From CBDCLY01 sp965218715 (GTDB lineage: Bacteria; Bacteroidota; Bacteroidia; Flavobacteriales_E; Vicingaceae), in contig CBDCLY010000034.1 of assembly GCA_965218715.1 (NCBI GenBank), positions 1 through 56,104 on the forward strand: a stretch of DNA of 56,104 bases, given 5' to 3'. The notes under the pieces are model-generated. The model saw nothing but the letters and a program-made list of their open reading frames with translations. It had not been told where the DNA came from and ran no database searches. Position numbers and translations under genes: made by a program. Below, piece after piece: positions 44,062 to 52,497 of the stretch; within the stretch, counting starts at the first letter, position 1; each line of letters begins with the position of its first letter.

Positions 44062-46480
44062 ACAAAAAAAGTCATATAAAAAACTCCTCCTTTATTTCTG
44101 GATTTTATTTTTCGGAGGAGTCGGACTATTTGCACTTCTGATGTTTTCGGCGGCCAAATCTTGGCCAGGCTTTGAGCCTCTTCCCTCCTTTAATGAATTG
44201 GAAAACCCCAAAAGCAATCTCGCCACAGAAGTATATACCTCTGATGGGAAAATATTAGGTAAATACTTTTATCAAAACAGGGTAAATGTAGATTATGAGC
44301 AACTCTCTCCTCACCTAAAAAATGCCTTAATCTCTACGGAAGACGAGCGGTTTTTTAGCCATTCTGGTATAGACATTAGAGGCCTTGCAAGGGCAATAAT
44401 CAACTTAGGAAAAAGTGGTGGCGCTAGCACAATCACACAGCAATTGGCAAAAATGTTATTTCACGAAAGAGGTGGTTCTAAATGGCAGGTTTTAAAGCAA
44501 AAGTTACAAGAATGGATCATTGCTGCGCAGCTTGAAAGACGCTACACCAAAGAAGAAATCATTGCAATGTATTTCAATCGTGTCGATTTTGTAAATAACG
44601 CTGTGGGTATTAAATCTGCAGCCAAAGTTTATTTTAATACTAGTCCTGCCGAACTAAAAATTGAAGAAGCTGCATGTTTGGTGGGGATGTTAAAAAACCC
44701 TTCTCTGTTTAATCCGCTTAGGTTTCCAGACACCACACTTCATCGCAGAAATGTGGCCTTGTTTCAAATGAAAAGAAACGGGCAAATAAGCGAAACAGAA
44801 TTTGATAGTCTAAGACAAATTCCACTTTTACTCGATTATTCAAAGGTAGATCACAAGGATGGAATTGCTCCTTATTTTAGGGAAATGCTGAGGGCTGAAT
44901 TAAAGAATTTGTTTAACGAGAAAGATGAAAATGACGAATACGTTCTTCAAAAGGCTAATGGAGAAAAATACGATATGTATAAAGATGGCTTAAAAGTTTT
45001 TACTACGTTAGACTATACTTTGCAATCCTATGCAGAATATGCCGTTACTGAACACCTTTCACATGAGCTTCAAGAAGACTTTTTTAACAACATAAAAAGA
45101 AATAGAAACAATCCTTTCTCTTCAGATCTAAGTGACAATCAAGTTGAAGGAATCATTAGGTCTGCCGTAAAACGAAGTGAGCGTTTTCTAATCATGAGCG
45201 GTAAACAATGTGCCAATTGCGGAAGAAGAGGCCGTTTTCTTGAGCCTTTTAATCAAGATGGACAAGAAATGAAAAAGTGCCTTGCAGAAGATTGTGAGCA
45301 CCTCACTAAAGTGCATCATCCAGATTCTATTGAGAAAGCTTTTAACACCCCTGTCCCAATGAAGGTGTTCACATGGCAGGGAAAAATTGACACGGTCCTA
45401 AGTCCAAAAGATAGCATTCGATATTACAAAAGTTTTTTGCAGTCCGGACTCATGTCTATGGACCCAAGAACTGGTTACATCAAAGCTTGGGTAGGCGGCA
45501 TCAATTATGAATATTTCGCCTATGACCATGTGCGTCAAGGAAAAAGACAAGTAGGGTCAACCTTTAAACCATTTGTGTACACAGTTGCCGTAGACGAAGG
45601 CTTTTCTCCTTGTTATGAAGTTCCCAATGTTCCTGTAGTTTTTAAGAAAGGAGAATTCGGCTTGTTGAAGGATTGGGCACCTAAAAATAGTGACGGTCAA
45701 TACGGTGGAACGGTTTCTCTAAAGTATGGCCTGGCCAATTCTCTGAATACAGTTACTGCTAAATTGATGAAGCAGTTTGGTCCAGAAAGGGTAATTAAAA
45801 TGGCGAGAACAATGGGAATCACTTCACACTTGGACACCGTTCCTTCCCTTGCTCTAGGAGTTGCTGATGTTTCCATTTATGAAATGGTAGGTGCATTTTC
45901 AACTTTTGCAAATAAAGGGGTATGGACTGAACCCATCTTTCTGACAAGAATTGAAGATAAAGACGGGAACATTATCAAGGATTTCATTCCAAAAACAAGA
46001 GAAGCTTTAAGTGAAGAAACAGCCTATGTCATGTTGGACTTCCTAAAAGGTGTAACCAGTTACAACTACAATAAGTTAAAAGATAAAAATGTTGGAGGAA
46101 GTGGAATACGGCTAACATTTCCTGAAACTAAAGAACGACCATATGCTGGGATTACCACTCCAATTGCAGGTAAAACTGGAACCACACAAAACAATTCTGA
46201 TGGTTGGTTCATAGGAGCAACTCCAGATTTGGTTACTGGTGTTTGGGTTGGAGCAGAAGATAGAAGTGTTCGGTTTAGCACAACCTACATGGGACAAGGA
46301 GCAAATACTGGACTCCCCATTTTTGCCTATTATATGAAAAAAGTATACAAAGATTCTACCTTAAACATTTCTAAAGGAGATTTTGAAGCCCCTGATAAAG
46401 AGCTAAGTATCGAGTTGGATTGCAAAGAATACGATAAGAACATCAATTTTGGTGGCAGTGATGAACCTAATTTTGAATAA
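44054..46480 (+). CDS. Class A penicillin-binding protein with four-cysteine insert
   Basis: This 808-residue peptidoglycan synthase has one N-terminal membrane anchor (residues 11-32). Its GT51 glycosyltransferase domain has catalytic Glu96 in STEDERFFSH and GGASTITQQLAKML. The transpeptidase domain has S502-TFK, a GLANSLN SxN motif and KTGTTQNNSDGWF. Between the two domains, at residues 386-414, is CANC...CLAEDC, an apparent C-x2-C-x19-C-x4-C module preceded by a KRSER helix and followed by the usual FNTPVPMKVFTWQG segment. Homologues I know continue from the helix straight to that segment. The gene overlaps gldH by 8 bp, a conserved pairing in flavobacteria. The insert may bind zinc or form disulfides in the periplasm. 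Confidence 0.95.
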   Translation: MAEQKKSYKKLLLYFWILFFGGVGLFALLMFSAAKSWPGFEPLPSFNELENPKSNLATEVYTSDGKILGKYFYQNRVNVDYEQLSPHLKNALISTEDERFFSHSGIDIRGLARAIINLGKSGGASTITQQLAKMLFHERGGSKWQVLKQKLQEWIIAAQLERRYTKEEIIAMYFNRVDFVNNAVGIKSAAKVYFNTSPAELKIEEAACLVGMLKNPSLFNPLRFPDTTLHRRNVALFQMKRNGQISETEFDSLRQIPLLLDYSKVDHKDGIAPYFREMLRAELKNLFNEKDENDEYVLQKANGEKYDMYKDGLKVFTTLDYTLQSYAEYAVTEHLSHELQEDFFNNIKRNRNNPFSSDLSDNQVEGIIRSAVKRSERFLIMSGKQCANCGRRGRFLEPFNQDGQEMKKCLAEDCEHLTKVHHPDSIEKAFNTPVPMKVFTWQGKIDTVLSPKDSIRYYKSFLQSGLMSMDPRTGYIKAWVGGINYEYFAYDHVRQGKRQVGSTFKPFVYTVAVDEGFSPCYEVPNVPVVFKKGEFGLLKDWAPKNSDGQYGGTVSLKYGLANSLNTVTAKLMKQFGPERVIKMARTMGITSHLDTVPSLALGVADVSIYEMVGAFSTFANKGVWTEPIFLTRIEDKDGNIIKDFIPKTREALSEETAYVMLDFLKGVTSYNYNKLKDKNVGGSGIRLTFPETKERPYAGITTPIAGKTGTTQNNSDGWFIGATPDLVTGVWVGAEDRSVRFSTTYMGQGANTGLPIFAYYMKKVYKDSTLNISKGDFEAPDKELSIELDCKEYDKNINFGGSDEPNFE

Positions 46481-46482
46481 GG

Positions 46483-47181
46483 ATGAACAAAGAAGTAAAA
46501 AATGAGGAAGAAGCAATTGCAGGAATTGAAAGTGGCATGACCTTAATGCTAGGTGGCTTTGGTTTGTGTGGAATACCAGAAAAATGCATTGGAGCACTCG
46601 CGGCTAGGCCGTATATTAAAGATTTAACCTGCATATCGAACAATGCCGGAGTTGATGATTTTGGCTTGGGCTATTTACTTCAAAACAAACAGATAAAAAA
46701 AATGATTTCTTCTTATGTTGGCGAAAATGAGGAGTTTGAAAGACAAATGCTAAGCGGAGAATTAGAGGTAGAACTTACACCACAGGGCACATTAGCAGAA
46801 AAGTGTAGAGCTGGAGGTGCGGGAATACCAGCATTTTTTACACCTGCAGGATACGGAACTGAAATAGCTGAAGGAAAAGAAACTCGAGAATACGATGGAA
46901 AGATGTATGTGTTGGAAAATGCATTGATCTCTGATTTTTCAATTGTAAAAGCGTGGAAAGGAGATACCGATGGCAATTTAATTTTCAAGGCTACTGCCAG
47001 GAATTTCAATCCAGTAATGGCCATGGCAGGAAAGATTACTATTGCTGAGGTAGAAGAGTTGGTTGCGCCAGGAGAATTGGACCCCAATGAAATTCATACT
47101 CCAGGAATATTTGTACATCGCATATTTCAAGGAAGCAATTACGAAAAACGCATTGAACAAATTACTGTCACAGCATCATAA
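46483..47181 (+). CDS. scoA: 3-oxoacid CoA-transferase subunit A
   Basis: This 232-residue subunit has the alpha-subunit signature LMLGGFGLCGIPEKCIGAL and GTLAEKCRAGGAGIPAFFTPAGYGT. With ScoB it transfers CoA from succinyl-CoA to acetoacetate, linking ketone body or amino-acid carbon to acetyl-CoA. The gene begins 2 bp after the penicillin-binding protein gene and 9 bp before scoB. All conserved segments (NNAGVDDFGLGYLL, ARNFNPVMAMAGKITI) are present. Confidence 0.95.
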   Translation: MNKEVKNEEEAIAGIESGMTLMLGGFGLCGIPEKCIGALAARPYIKDLTCISNNAGVDDFGLGYLLQNKQIKKMISSYVGENEEFERQMLSGELEVELTPQGTLAEKCRAGGAGIPAFFTPAGYGTEIAEGKETREYDGKMYVLENALISDFSIVKAWKGDTDGNLIFKATARNFNPVMAMAGKITIAEVEELVAPGELDPNEIHTPGIFVHRIFQGSNYEKRIEQITVTAS

Positions 47182-47190
47182 AACTTAGTC

Positions 47191-47844
47191 ATGTTAGATA
47201 AAAACGGAATTGCGAAAAGAATTGCCCAAGAGCTTGAAGACGGTTACTACGTAAATCTTGGAATTGGCATTCCTACCTTAGTTGCAAACTATATTCCTGC
47301 AGGCATAAACGTAACGCTTCAATCGGAAAATGGATTACTAGGAATGGGACCCTTTCCTACAGCAGACAAAGTAGATGCAGACTTAATAAATGCAGGAAAA
47401 CAAACCATTACAACAATGCCTGGTTCAGTGTTTTTTGATTCTGCAACAAGTTTTGCCATGATCCGTGCTGGCAAAGTTCAGTTAACGGTTTTGGGTGCCA
47501 TGGAAGTAGACCAAAATGGAGATATTGCCAATTGGAAAATTCCTGGAAAAATGGTAAAAGGCATGGGCGGAGCAATGGATTTAGTGGCTTCAGCAGAAAA
47601 CATTATTGTAGCCATGATGCACACCAATAGAGCAGGAGAATCCAAATTACTACCCAGCTGTACCTTGCCACTAACAGGTGTTAAATGCGTAAAAAAGGTG
47701 GTGACAAATTTGGCTTATTTAGAAATAAGAGATGGTGCTTTTGTTCTAAAAGAAAGAGCTCCAGGTGTGAGTGTAGAAGAAATTAAATCCGCAACAGCGG
47801 GAAAATTAATCATTGATGGAGATGTTCCTGAAATGAATATATAA
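47191..47844 (+). CDS. scoB: 3-oxoacid CoA-transferase subunit B
   Basis: This 217-residue subunit carries the catalytic glutamate in LQSENGLLGMGPFP, with YVNLGIGIPTLVANYIP before it. It also has GKVQLTVLGAMEVDQNGDIANWKIPGKMVKGMGGAMDLV, the hallmark of beta subunits. It pairs with scoA directly upstream. The end, APGVSVEEIKSATAGKLI, is typical of the family. Confidence 0.96.
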   Translation: MLDKNGIAKRIAQELEDGYYVNLGIGIPTLVANYIPAGINVTLQSENGLLGMGPFPTADKVDADLINAGKQTITTMPGSVFFDSATSFAMIRAGKVQLTVLGAMEVDQNGDIANWKIPGKMVKGMGGAMDLVASAENIIVAMMHTNRAGESKLLPSCTLPLTGVKCVKKVVTNLAYLEIRDGAFVLKERAPGVSVEEIKSATAGKLIIDGDVPEMNI

Positions 47845-47854
47845 GTTAAAAATC

Positions 47855-48250
47855 ATGAGAAAAATTTTATTTATTGCCCTAATTTCAATTGCATGCTTTT
47901 CTTGCAGCAGCGCCATTAAAGATGGAGATCAAGTCTACTTATCTTTGAATGAAAAAAATAACTTAAAAGTGAATCCAGACGGCAGTTTTCAATGTTCTGG
48001 TGAAAGTAAAACTTCCCTCATATATTTAGATCAAGGAAATGGTGAGTTTAGGCTAAAAACGGAGGATGGCTTAGGGGTAGTTTTAGACAATTATTATTTG
48101 TTTGCTAGAACTGAAGAACCAGACTTGTTTATGCTAGACACAATTTCAGGAAACATCTACATCCTATCAACAAACAGTCGATACTTTGGCTGCAATGGAA
48201 ATGAGGTTTATGAAACTTATGAACCCTTTATTTCGATAGAAAAGAATTAA
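47855..48250 (+). CDS. Small lipoprotein of unknown function
   Basis: This 131-residue protein has a lipoprotein signal peptide with lipobox SIACFSC (cysteine at residue 17). The mature part is beta-rich (GDQVYLSLNEKNNLKVNPDGSFQCSGES, then GEFRLKTEDGLGVVLDNYYLFAR) and contains few charged clusters. I do not recognise a family. It begins 10 bp after scoB on the same strand and may share that transcript, but no functional link is evident. Confidence 0.72.
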   Translation: MRKILFIALISIACFSCSSAIKDGDQVYLSLNEKNNLKVNPDGSFQCSGESKTSLIYLDQGNGEFRLKTEDGLGVVLDNYYLFARTEEPDLFMLDTISGNIYILSTNSRYFGCNGNEVYETYEPFISIEKN

Positions 48251-48327
48251 AGAGCACGATTTTCTCTAAACGATTTAAAATAACTCGCTATTGCTTATAG
48301 GCATTTATTGCCCTACATTTATTCTTG

Positions 48328-49032
48328 ATGAAACTTTCTATTCTTATCCCCACTTTCAATGAAGAAAACACCATACTTCCTTTATTGAATAAAGTAGCTA
48401 GCTTAAGCTTGCTTGAAACTTGGGAAAAGGAAGTAATTATTATAGATGACGCTTCTACCGATTCAAGCAATCTCTTAATTGAAAAATTCATTTTAGAACA
48501 GTCTGAATTACAAGTTTCACTTCATAAACAAGATAGAAATAAAGGAAAAGGAGCGGCCATTAGAAAAGGGATTGATTTGGCAACTGGTGATTACCTTATT
48601 GTTCAAGACGCTGATTTAGAATACAATCCAAACGAAATCAACCAATTGCTTCAACCCATCAATGATGGTTTCGCTGATGTTGTTTTCGGTTCAAGGTTCA
48701 TCAGCGGAAAACCACACCGAATACTGTTCTTTTGGCACTCATTAGGCAACAAGTTTCTTACCTTTTTATCCAACATGTTTACCAACCTCAACCTAACAGA
48801 CATGGAGACCTGTTATAAGTTGATGGATGCAAAAATTGCCAAATCTTTAAAGTTAAAAGAGAACCGATTTGGATTCGAGCCGGAGATGACTGCAAAGTTG
48901 GCAAAAGTAACAGGTATTAGGATATATGAAGTAGGCATTTCCTATTATGGAAGAACCTATGCCGAGGGCAAGAAAATCGGTTGGAAGGATGGTTTCAGAG
49001 CCATCTATTGCATCTTAAAATACAATCTATAA
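48328..49032 (+). CDS. Glycosyltransferase family 2 (dolichol-phosphate mannosyltransferase-like)
   Basis: This 234-residue GT2 protein has SILIPTFNEENTILPLL at the start, IIIDDASTDSSN, RNKGKGAAIRKGI, the QDADLEYNP metal-binding DxD motif, and the polyprenyl-phosphate-sugar synthase signature SNMFTNLNLTDMETCYKLM. A KENRFGFEPEMTAKL segment follows. Such enzymes transfer a sugar from a nucleotide to polyprenyl phosphate; no C-terminal transmembrane region is present. The ATG at 48328 follows an in-frame TTG. It is convergent, with a 6-bp overlap, with the glycosidase-like lipoprotein gene and may contribute to the same envelope glycan pathway. Confidence 0.9.
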   Translation: MKLSILIPTFNEENTILPLLNKVASLSLLETWEKEVIIIDDASTDSSNLLIEKFILEQSELQVSLHKQDRNKGKGAAIRKGIDLATGDYLIVQDADLEYNPNEINQLLQPINDGFADVVFGSRFISGKPHRILFFWHSLGNKFLTFLSNMFTNLNLTDMETCYKLMDAKIAKSLKLKENRFGFEPEMTAKLAKVTGIRIYEVGISYYGRTYAEGKKIGWKDGFRAIYCILKYNL

Positions 49033-50649
49033 ATCGAGTAACTCTAACTCTATTGTCCCTAAGGAGGATCTTGTTTTAAATTGATTGAACGATTCTTTCT
49101 TGAAAGTAAAAACAGATTCCCCAATAAAACTTGTATCTAAGTACCATTGAAAATGGTTGCTATGGTATTCTAGACCTACATTTTCAAATTCCAAGGTTTT
49201 CGGATCAGGACTATACTTCAATTCCTTATCAAACTTTTCATTGGTATAGCCTGGTGCAGATATTTCATAATGATAACACTCATCATTAGAGTATAGGTTG
49301 AACTCACCGGTTTCATTGGTAAAAGTGTTCATCCCGATTTTCCAAGATCGATTCCACCCTCTAATTACGGCACCTTCAATGGGCTCTCCGTCTTCATCAA
49401 CAATTTTACCATTGACCTTATAATTGTGGTAACCCATCATGTTATAATAATTTTCATGGCAGTCACATTCTCCTGTTTTTTCAAGACCTAATGTTGGTAA
49501 AAGAGATGCAGCATCTTTAAATTCTCCAAGTATAAAATTATTGCTATCAATAATGGTCTGCCCCCCAGATTTTATCAGAGGAGTATAATTGTGTTCAAAA
49601 GGGCCCCATTGCACATCTTGGTATTGCCACCAACCCATACCCAATCCGCCGCAATTGTTAACACGTTCCAACATTTCCTTCATGAAGATTCCTTGATCGG
49701 CATAAGAAATTGAATCATTATCTGCTGGTAAGGAAGTTTCTGAAATAATCCATGGCTTCTTTACATATTTTGAAAACCAATAAATTTCATTTGGAACCCT
49801 TAATGGATGATAAGTGTGGATGGAAACAAAATCAACAGGCAAAATGGAGGGGTCCCACTCAAATACCTCAATTGGTTCTGCAAAGCTAATTGTTAAAAGT
49901 TGATATGGAGCCACTTGTCTCATTTGATACCTCCATTTCTTAACCAATTTAAAAGCACTAGATTTATCCCTTTTGCTTCCTTTATTTTCTGGCTGATTTC
50001 CTTCATCAAAATACACTGGCTCATTAAAGAAATCATAAGAAAATATTGCATTTTCATCTTTAAATCTTTTTAAAACTTCAAATACAAACTCATCCTTTTG
50101 CTTAGTGTAATCTTCATCTTTTAAAGGTTTTGGAAGTAAGACCATTATTCTTATTTCCTCCTCCCTTGCAATATCAATTATTGACTGGAAACCTTCCAAA
50201 ATAGATGACTTTGATCGCTTTCCTAGGTGAAGTTTGACTCTTTTTAGGCCCTCAAATACTTCCATCGTAATTCTTGGTGATTGAAATTCTACTTTATTTA
50301 GACCCACCAATCGAATTGAATTAAAACCCATTTTTTTTATGACACGAATATGCGTTCTTAACCTTTCGTTTGATTCAGCCTCTGTTTCACTGTCAAAAGT
50401 ATTAGGATCATCGTACTCTAAAGAGGGTGAAAATATTATTTTGCCATCAATAAATCTTGGCTGAACAACATAATTCATCAGCTTTGGAAAGAAGAATTGA
50501 TTGTCAATTTTAAAAGAGTCGGTTTGATCTAAATAAACAAATCCTTTTGGCACTTCTTCAATCCTTTTAAAATCATCATAATCCACTTCATTAGTGCAGG
50601 AAGCAAAACATCCAATTAATAAAATGTATAAGAAATAGCGATTAATCAT
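49027..50649 (-). CDS. Glycoside hydrolase-like (clan A, GH5-like) lipoprotein with C-terminal regulatory-like domain
   Basis: This 540-residue lipoprotein has lipobox GCFASC (Cys18) and a TIM-barrel glycosidase-like domain at about residues 50-390. The likely acid/base is E210 in DFFNEP and the likely nucleophile E304 in WIISETSLP, about 94 residues apart as in clan A retaining glycosidases. SIHTYHP and GWWQYQDVQWGPFEHN fit the substrate cleft. A CDCH motif (395-398) precedes a carboxypeptidase-regulatory-like beta domain (about 410-475, YKVNGKIVDEDGEPIEGAVIRGW). The substrate is unknown; an extracellular glycan is likely. It lies at the end of the sulfotransferase-rich minus-strand group. 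The family assignment is based on the two glutamates and fold pattern only. Confidence 0.75.
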   Translation of the reverse strand: MINRYFLYILLIGCFASCTNEVDYDDFKRIEEVPKGFVYLDQTDSFKIDNQFFFPKLMNYVVQPRFIDGKIIFSPSLEYDDPNTFDSETEAESNERLRTHIRVIKKMGFNSIRLVGLNKVEFQSPRITMEVFEGLKRVKLHLGKRSKSSILEGFQSIIDIAREEEIRIMVLLPKPLKDEDYTKQKDEFVFEVLKRFKDENAIFSYDFFNEPVYFDEGNQPENKGSKRDKSSAFKLVKKWRYQMRQVAPYQLLTISFAEPIEVFEWDPSILPVDFVSIHTYHPLRVPNEIYWFSKYVKKPWIISETSLPADNDSISYADQGIFMKEMLERVNNCGGLGMGWWQYQDVQWGPFEHNYTPLIKSGGQTIIDSNNFILGEFKDAASLLPTLGLEKTGECDCHENYYNMMGYHNYKVNGKIVDEDGEPIEGAVIRGWNRSWKIGMNTFTNETGEFNLYSNDECYHYEISAPGYTNEKFDKELKYSPDPKTLEFENVGLEYHSNHFQWYLDTSFIGESVFTFKKESFNQFKTRSSLGTIELELLDL

Positions 50650-50717
50650 TGACCCAAATTGATTGCAAAAAAACGAAATTATTGCTTGTACAGCATTTGG
50701 TGTTTTAAAATGAAAGT

Positions 50718-52112
50718 CTAGTTAAAATTTTGACTTGCTTTTTTTAATTCAGCAAAAATTCCGTCGGCTTTTTCCTTCAGCTCATTAGAATAGTTTAATT
50801 CCACCTTTCTTTTGTTGTTGAAGGGCTTCATTTCACCCTGAACTTTCCCCAATCCTATTTTTTTATTCACTTGCTCTATTAAATAGTTTGGATTTTGACA
50901 GTATTCATCATAATCAGCAAAGATGGCATTGCTTCTATCAAGGCTTAAAAGGTAACTGTAATAGTTCATCCAAACCTCTAACCAGTAATCTAGGCTCCTT
51001 TTATCTTCTTTAGAAATTTGAACTTTATCTTCAAATTGAAATGCTTTTTGTTCTAAGCCAAATTCATGATGGCCTAACCAATTCATGTATTCTAAAACAA
51101 ATGGGTCTTCAGATTGCATTTGACTATACTCTAAGTGCTTTTCTAATAAAGATGCCGCATGAACCAGCGGTTCTCTGAACATGAAAACAATAAGAAACTC
51201 ACTATTGTATTTTCTCATTGCTTCATATCGAAGTATGAAGTTGTTGTTTTTTGCCAAGTAAATTTTTTGCTCCTTTCCTCTAATTACTGCTTGGTAATTT
51301 AGGTAGTCTATGTGGTCAGATTCTGAAGGCTTGTAATTTACTAGTGTTTCCTTTGTGATGTAACTATCGTTGGCTAGCATCTTAAAAAAGAATTCTTCTA
51401 GAGCCTCATTGGATTCTAAGCCAATTAAAATTCCATCATTGTGGCTGCGTTCTTTGGATTCTCCCTTTTTAGGATTGTAAAATTTACTCCACATTCTAGG
51501 GGCTGTTATAAAGGGCATGTTCCCATAATTCAAGCTGGCAAAGATTTCGTTTTCAGAAAGCTTATTCATCAGACTTGTTGTTCCAGCTCTTGCCAGACCA
51601 GACACAATTACAAATTGAGTACTAGTTCCAAAATCTTGTTTTTGTTGCTTTTTGACTTCCATCCTAAACAACTTAAGTGCGATGGCGTAGTTGTTTAAGG
51701 CCATGCGATGCAATAACTTAGATAAATCAGAATAAGAGCTTGCGCTTTCTTTCTTAAGCGGGAGAATAAACCCTATGGTAGAGCCAATAGAAAGTGCAAT
51801 GATGAATGAGGAAGATGAAAAATCAAGTTCTTGGAATGAAATACCATTGAATAAAGCGAATAATAATATGGGAATGCTTCCAATTCCAAGGGCTAAGGCT
51901 ATGCTAATAAATACTTTGAGTAAGGAAATTAGAAGCCTTGTGTTTTGCGTCTGAACTAGTTTTACTTTCTCATCCTCATCAATTTTTAGCAACAAGGTAT
52001 TCACTAGCGCCAAACTGTTTTCTGCTAATGAGAAGAACGGGGCTCTCATTAATTTAATGGAATAGCCCATTAGTAAGAAGCCAAAACCAACAAGACAGAG
52101 GTAGAAGAGCAC
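50718..52112 (-). CDS. Membrane-anchored PAPS-dependent-type sulfotransferase
   Basis: The 464-residue protein has a sulfotransferase domain from about residue 166. The 5'-phosphosulfate loop is SGLARAGTTS (171-180). The 3'-phosphate motif is FREPLVHAASLL, with R313 and S321 eight residues apart as in classical sulfotransferases. About 160 residues precede it, with three hydrophobic segments (near 1-19, 60-90 and 99-119), so the enzyme is anchored in the inner membrane, which is unusual for soluble bacterial sulfotransferases. The start is a GTG at 52112, 2 bp after the stop codon of the 45-residue protein gene, so the two are probably coupled. The acceptor may be a membrane-bound or exported glycan or lipid; it is not known. 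Confidence 0.85.
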   Translation of the reverse strand: MLFYLCLVGFGFLLMGYSIKLMRAPFFSLAENSLALVNTLLLKIDEDEKVKLVQTQNTRLLISLLKVFISIALALGIGSIPILLFALFNGISFQELDFSSSSFIIALSIGSTIGFILPLKKESASSYSDLSKLLHRMALNNYAIALKLFRMEVKKQQKQDFGTSTQFVIVSGLARAGTTSLMNKLSENEIFASLNYGNMPFITAPRMWSKFYNPKKGESKERSHNDGILIGLESNEALEEFFFKMLANDSYITKETLVNYKPSESDHIDYLNYQAVIRGKEQKIYLAKNNNFILRYEAMRKYNSEFLIVFMFREPLVHAASLLEKHLEYSQMQSEDPFVLEYMNWLGHHEFGLEQKAFQFEDKVQISKEDKRSLDYWLEVWMNYYSYLLSLDRSNAIFADYDEYCQNPNYLIEQVNKKIGLGKVQGEMKPFNNKRKVELNYSNELKEKADGIFAELKKASQNFN

Positions 52113-52114
52113 GA

Positions 52115-52252
52115 CTATTTCTTCTTTTTAAATAACTTTTTTACTTTGTGCCAGATAATATAAGCGAAAGCAAAAAGCACGATGCCGGCTATTAAAAAAA
52201 CCAAGATCATTGATCCGATTCCCATTCCTGGGCCTATATATGCTAATTCCAT
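52115..52252 (-). CDS. 45-residue YIGPG-motif single-span membrane protein
   Basis: The frame gives 45 residues: an N-terminal AYIGPGMGIG motif, a hydrophobic helix (about residues 14-34) and a basic tail (HKVKKLFKKKK). The topology is N-out with the positive tail in the cytoplasm. Similar short proteins with AYIGPGxG motifs occur next to envelope-glycan modification genes in other bacteria as far as I recall. It ends 2 bp before the GTG of the membrane sulfotransferase. Its existence is supported by composition, the motif and the coupling. It is too short for ordinary gene calling. No function is assigned; it may be a scaffold or assembly partner. Confidence 0.72.
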   Translation of the reverse strand: MELAYIGPGMGIGSMILVFLIAGIVLFAFAYIIWHKVKKLFKKKK

Positions 52253-52497
52253 TGTTTATTTATTTTGCTTAATGCATTGATAATGGCAATATTTCTAGTG
52301 TTTTTCTAAACACTTTGCTATTGTTTAATCCACTCTAGAATAAAGTCAAAAATAACAATATTCGAATAGAAAAATTCTGCTTTCAAAAGAGCTATAATAG
52401 AAAATCAATAGATCACTTTTCTAAGTCTGCAAAATTTTTAATTGACGTTTCCTTCTGCAATTTTTTGCTTGATAATAAAAAAATGCTGTTCAATAAC
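52253..52497. other. Intergenic region upstream of the YIGPG gene
   Basis: This 245-bp stretch is very AT-rich and has no plausible coding frame. It contains a perfect inverted repeat, AGTGTTT (52297-52303) and AAACACT (52308-52314) around TTCT, about 45 bp before the YIGPG start. I find no exact -7 element on the minus strand. It may hold the promoter for the YIGPG-sulfotransferase pair. Confidence 0.4.
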
